This document shows, in pieces, positions 61,923 to 64,000 of a DNA stretch of 64,000 nt. The position numbers and the translations under genes were made by a program. Every line of letters begins with the position of its first letter. The stretch's first letter is position 1. The DNA comes from Acidobacteriota bacterium (GTDB lineage Bacteria > Acidobacteriota > Blastocatellia > UBA7656), in NCBI GenBank assembly GCA_038040445.1, contig JBBPIG010000013.1, forward strand, positions 1-64,000. The letters are read 5' to 3'. Below the pieces are notes generated by a model. The model ran no database searches. It worked only from the letters and a program-made list of their open reading frames with translations, and was not told where the DNA came from.

Positions 61923-62690
61923 TCATGATGAAAAAACCGGCTCGCGCCGTTCACGATAAGCCTGCATTGCCTCCTGATGATCCGCGGACGCCAGGGCGAT
62001 TCGTTGTCGGCGCAGGTACTCTTCAAAGAATTGACCGTGCGGCACGTCGAACGGCATGTTGAGTAAGATCTTTGACTGACGTGTTCCCTCCGAACAGACC
62101 CGCGAGTACTTCTCGACGAGAGCCTTCACCTCCTGCTCGAACGCATCCGTCTTAACGACGTGATCTATCATTCCAATTTCATAGGCGCGGCGGCCGTCTA
62201 TGTTCTCGCCCGACAACACCATCCACTTCGCTCGCCCGAGTCCGATGTACCGGGGCAACCTGAAAGTGCCAAGCCCCGGGATGATACCTTCCTTAATGGC
62301 CGGCAGTCCGAACTGACAGTCCTCAGTTCCGATGCGAATGTCGCAAGCGAGCGCCAACTGCAGCCCTCCGCCCAAGGCGTAGCCGCGCATCGCACAAATC
62401 AGTACCTTCTCGGCCTGCTCCAATATCCGCAGCGCCCTATCCCAGTTCTCGTAGTACTGGTGAGGGGTCTCTCCGGCCTGCAGTTCCTTCAGGTCTATGC
62501 CCGTGCAAAAGGCGCGGCCCGCGCCGCTGATGAGCACGAGACGTACATCCGGGTCGTCGCGAATCAACTCGGCGGCTCGATTCATGTCCAGCGAGCCCTG
62601 GTAGTTCATTGCGTTGAGTAACTCCGGACGGTTCAGAGTCAAGTACCCGATTCGTCCGTCCTTCTCGAAGTACATGGTTTCGAGTTTCAT
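61923..62690 (-). CDS. Enoyl-CoA hydratase/isomerase family protein
   Basis: 255 residues, crotonase fold. Oxyanion motifs 'VLISGAGRAFCTGIDLKEL' and 'MRGYALGGGLQLALACDIRI'. Glu in 'IKEGIIPGLGTFRLPRYIG' fits the catalytic position. A beta-oxidation-type or phenylacetate-pathway hydratase; the phenylacetate-CoA ligase gene just upstream on the same strand supports an aromatic acid role. Confidence 0.92.
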   Translation of the reverse strand: MKLETMYFEKDGRIGYLTLNRPELLNAMNYQGSLDMNRAAELIRDDPDVRLVLISGAGRAFCTGIDLKELQAGETPHQYYENWDRALRILEQAEKVLICAMRGYALGGGLQLALACDIRIGTEDCQFGLPAIKEGIIPGLGTFRLPRYIGLGRAKWMVLSGENIDGRRAYEIGMIDHVVKTDAFEQEVKALVEKYSRVCSEGTRQSKILLNMPFDVPHGQFFEEYLRRQRIALASADHQEAMQAYRERREPVFSS

Positions 62691-62737
62691 CGGTACCTCT
62701 TTTCTTTTGACGCGAGATTCATTTGGTGGAGCGCGCG

Positions 62738-64000
62738 CTAAAGCTTTCGCCTGTCAACCACACGCACCGCCTTACCCTCGCTTCTTTCGATCTCCCGGGG
62801 GCCAACCAGCTTCACGTTGCAGGTGATTCCAAGCGCGCTCTGCACCTCGAAGCTCAATCGTTTTTCAAGCTGCATCAAATGGTCTCGATTTCCGTAGACC
62901 TCGGCTTGCGTCTCCACCAGCACATCGAGTTCGTCCATGTAGTCTGAGCTTCGATCGACGACGATCTGATAGTGAGGCTCGACCTCACTCACTTGCAAAA
63001 TGACGGTCTCGATCTGAGACGGAAACACATTCACACCGCGGACAATGATCATGTCGTCGGTTCGCCCAACCACCCGCTCCATCCGGACGCTCGTGCGCCC
63101 GCAGTCACACTTCTCATACGAGAGTCGGGTACGATCTCGCGTCCGATAGCGTAAGAGAGGAAGCGCTTCTTTCGTTACGCACGTCAAAACAAGCTCGCCC
63201 ATCTCACCGTCCGGCAATCGTTCGTCTGTGACTGGGTCGATGATCTCGGCAATGAAGTGATCCTCGAAAATGTGCATCCCCCGCTTCGCGGTGCACTCGA
63301 CGGAAACACCGGGTCCGATCACTTCTGACAGGCCGTAGACGTTGAGAGCTACAATGCCCAGCCGCGACTCGATCTCCTCTCGCATACGCTCGGACCACGG
63401 CTCAGCGCCGAAGAGTCCTACTCTCAGAGGAAGCGATTTGAGATCGATGCCATCTTCTTCCGCCACCTCGGCCACCATGAGAGAGTAGGATGGCGTGCAG
63501 CACAGAACGGTGCTGCCGAAGTCGCGCATGACCATGAGCTGCCGCTTTGTGTTCCCGCCCGAAACTGGAATGACCGCGGCGCCGATTCTTTCAGCTCCAT
63601 AGTGAAACCCCAGACCGCCGGTGAACAACCCGTAGCCATAAGCGTTGTGAACGACATCATCCGAGGTAACGCCCGCCGCCGCGTAGCTGCGCGCCATTAA
63701 GTCAGACCAGAGATCGATGTCGTTGCGCGTATAGGCCACCACCGTCGGCTTGCCCGTTGTTCCACTCGACGCGTGAATGCGAATGACTTCTTTCATTGGA
63801 ACCGCGAGCAGTCCGAACGGGTAATGGTCACGCAGATCGCTCTTTGTGGTGAACGGCATTCTAGCCAGATCATCGAGAGAACGGATGCCGTCGCAATTAA
63901 CTCCAGCTTCACTCAGCTTGTCCCGATAGAAAGGCACAGTCTTCGAGATTCTTTCGACGCCGGAACGCAGACGCTTCAACTGAAGGCTCTCGATTTCGTT
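62738..64000 (-). CDS. paaK: Phenylacetate-CoA ligase family, 5' end outside window
   Basis: 421 codons, open to the window end, so the N-terminus is cut. ANL-superfamily adenylation motifs: P-loop '[20 protein letters not shown]' and '[20 protein letters not shown]', then '[20 protein letters not shown]' and '[20 protein letters not shown]', ending with '[11 protein letters not shown]'. Activates phenylacetate or a related aryl acid to its CoA ester. Next to the enoyl-CoA hydratase gene. Confidence 0.92.
   Translation of the reverse strand, partial: NEIESLQLKRLRSGVERISKTVPFYRDKLSEAGVNCDGIRSLDDLARMPFTTKSDLRDHYPFGLLAVPMKEVIRIHASSGTTGKPTVVAYTRNDIDLWSDLMARSYAAAGVTSDDVVHNAYGYGLFTGGLGFHYGAERIGAAVIPVSGGNTKRQLMVMRDFGSTVLCCTPSYSLMVAEVAEEDGIDLKSLPLRVGLFGAEPWSERMREEIESRLGIVALNVYGLSEVIGPGVSVECTAKRGMHIFEDHFIAEIIDPVTDERLPDGEMGELVLTCVTKEALPLLRYRTRDRTRLSYEKCDCGRTSVRMERVVGRTDDMIIVRGVNVFPSQIETVILQVSEVEPHYQIVVDRSSDYMDELDVLVETQAEVYGNRDHLMQLEKRLSFEVQSALGITCNVKLVGPREIERSEGKAVRVVDRRKL

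Noticed and set aside
1-64000. tRNA or rRNA genes
   Set aside because: I found no T-loop/CCA pattern with a fitting cloverleaf and no rRNA segments. A covariance-model search would be needed to be certain.

Overview
The window most resembles a chromosome segment of an Acidobacteriota bacterium, possibly Blastocatellia-like. The evidence is three tandem secreted VWFA proteins of the 'VWFA-related Acidobacterial' type (26939-30027), a GC-rich codon usage, Gly/Pro-rich TonB proteins, FG-GAP and choice-of-anchor exported proteins, and many short dispersed inverted repeats. No rRNA, tRNA, phage, insertion sequence or CRISPR array was found. Most of the window is housekeeping DNA broken up by toxin-antitoxin pairs and repeats.

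Layout: 1-7.1 kb holds an FG-GAP repeat protein cut by the window edge, a Kelch/IPT remnant, a FAH-family hydrolase, a class I/II aminotransferase, homoserine dehydrogenase and a CocE-type hydrolase. 7.5-14 kb holds a PilZ protein, pdxH, pta, an ECF sigma/anti-sigma pair, a roadblock-like protein and two tandem TonB proteins. 14.5-20.3 kb holds inositol-phosphate synthase, two paralogous unknown membrane proteins, miaB and two small envelope proteins. 20.5-26.8 kb is an ileS / PIN toxin-antitoxin / lspA / lgt / rluD-like run. 26.9-30 kb holds the VWFA triplet. 30.1-34.3 kb holds a MerB-like gene, pgeF, mazEF-like genes and serS. 34.8-48.4 kb holds an M20 peptidase, rsmG, a HAD protein, guaA with a nearby guaA fragment, a TPR protein, a lipid kinase, a methyltransferase, guaB, and a DUF433/DUF5615 pair. 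48.6-55.1 kb holds an amidase, three exported hydrolases and a TetR regulator with a clear operator and promoter. 55.3-64 kb holds a nitrilase-family protein, a DUF4258/YgiT pair, a frameshifted lipase, truncated WS/DGAT and PhaR genes meeting head to head, an enoyl-CoA hydratase and a phenylacetate-CoA ligase cut by the window edge.

The most interesting locus is 30149-30895 (minus strand). Conventional ORF calling stops it at 125 codons. The same frame continues through two TGA codons to a TAA and gives a 248-residue organomercurial-lyase (MerB)-like protein. By alignment from memory, the two TGAs fall at the two catalytic cysteines of MerB (Cys96 and Cys159 in the plasmid R831b enzyme), and the catalytic Asp99 is kept. 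Each TGA is followed at 27 or 19 nt by a perfect 8-bp hairpin with a small loop starting with G (GUC and GGUC), as expected of bacterial SECIS elements. I infer a MerB-like selenoprotein with two selenocysteines.

A second theme is a set of intergenic arrays of iterated 7-mers in inverted arms. Each locus uses a different 7-mer. The arrays often touch stop codons, and one is inserted in frame in the lipid kinase gene. They recall the heptanucleotide STRR repeats of heterocystous cyanobacteria.
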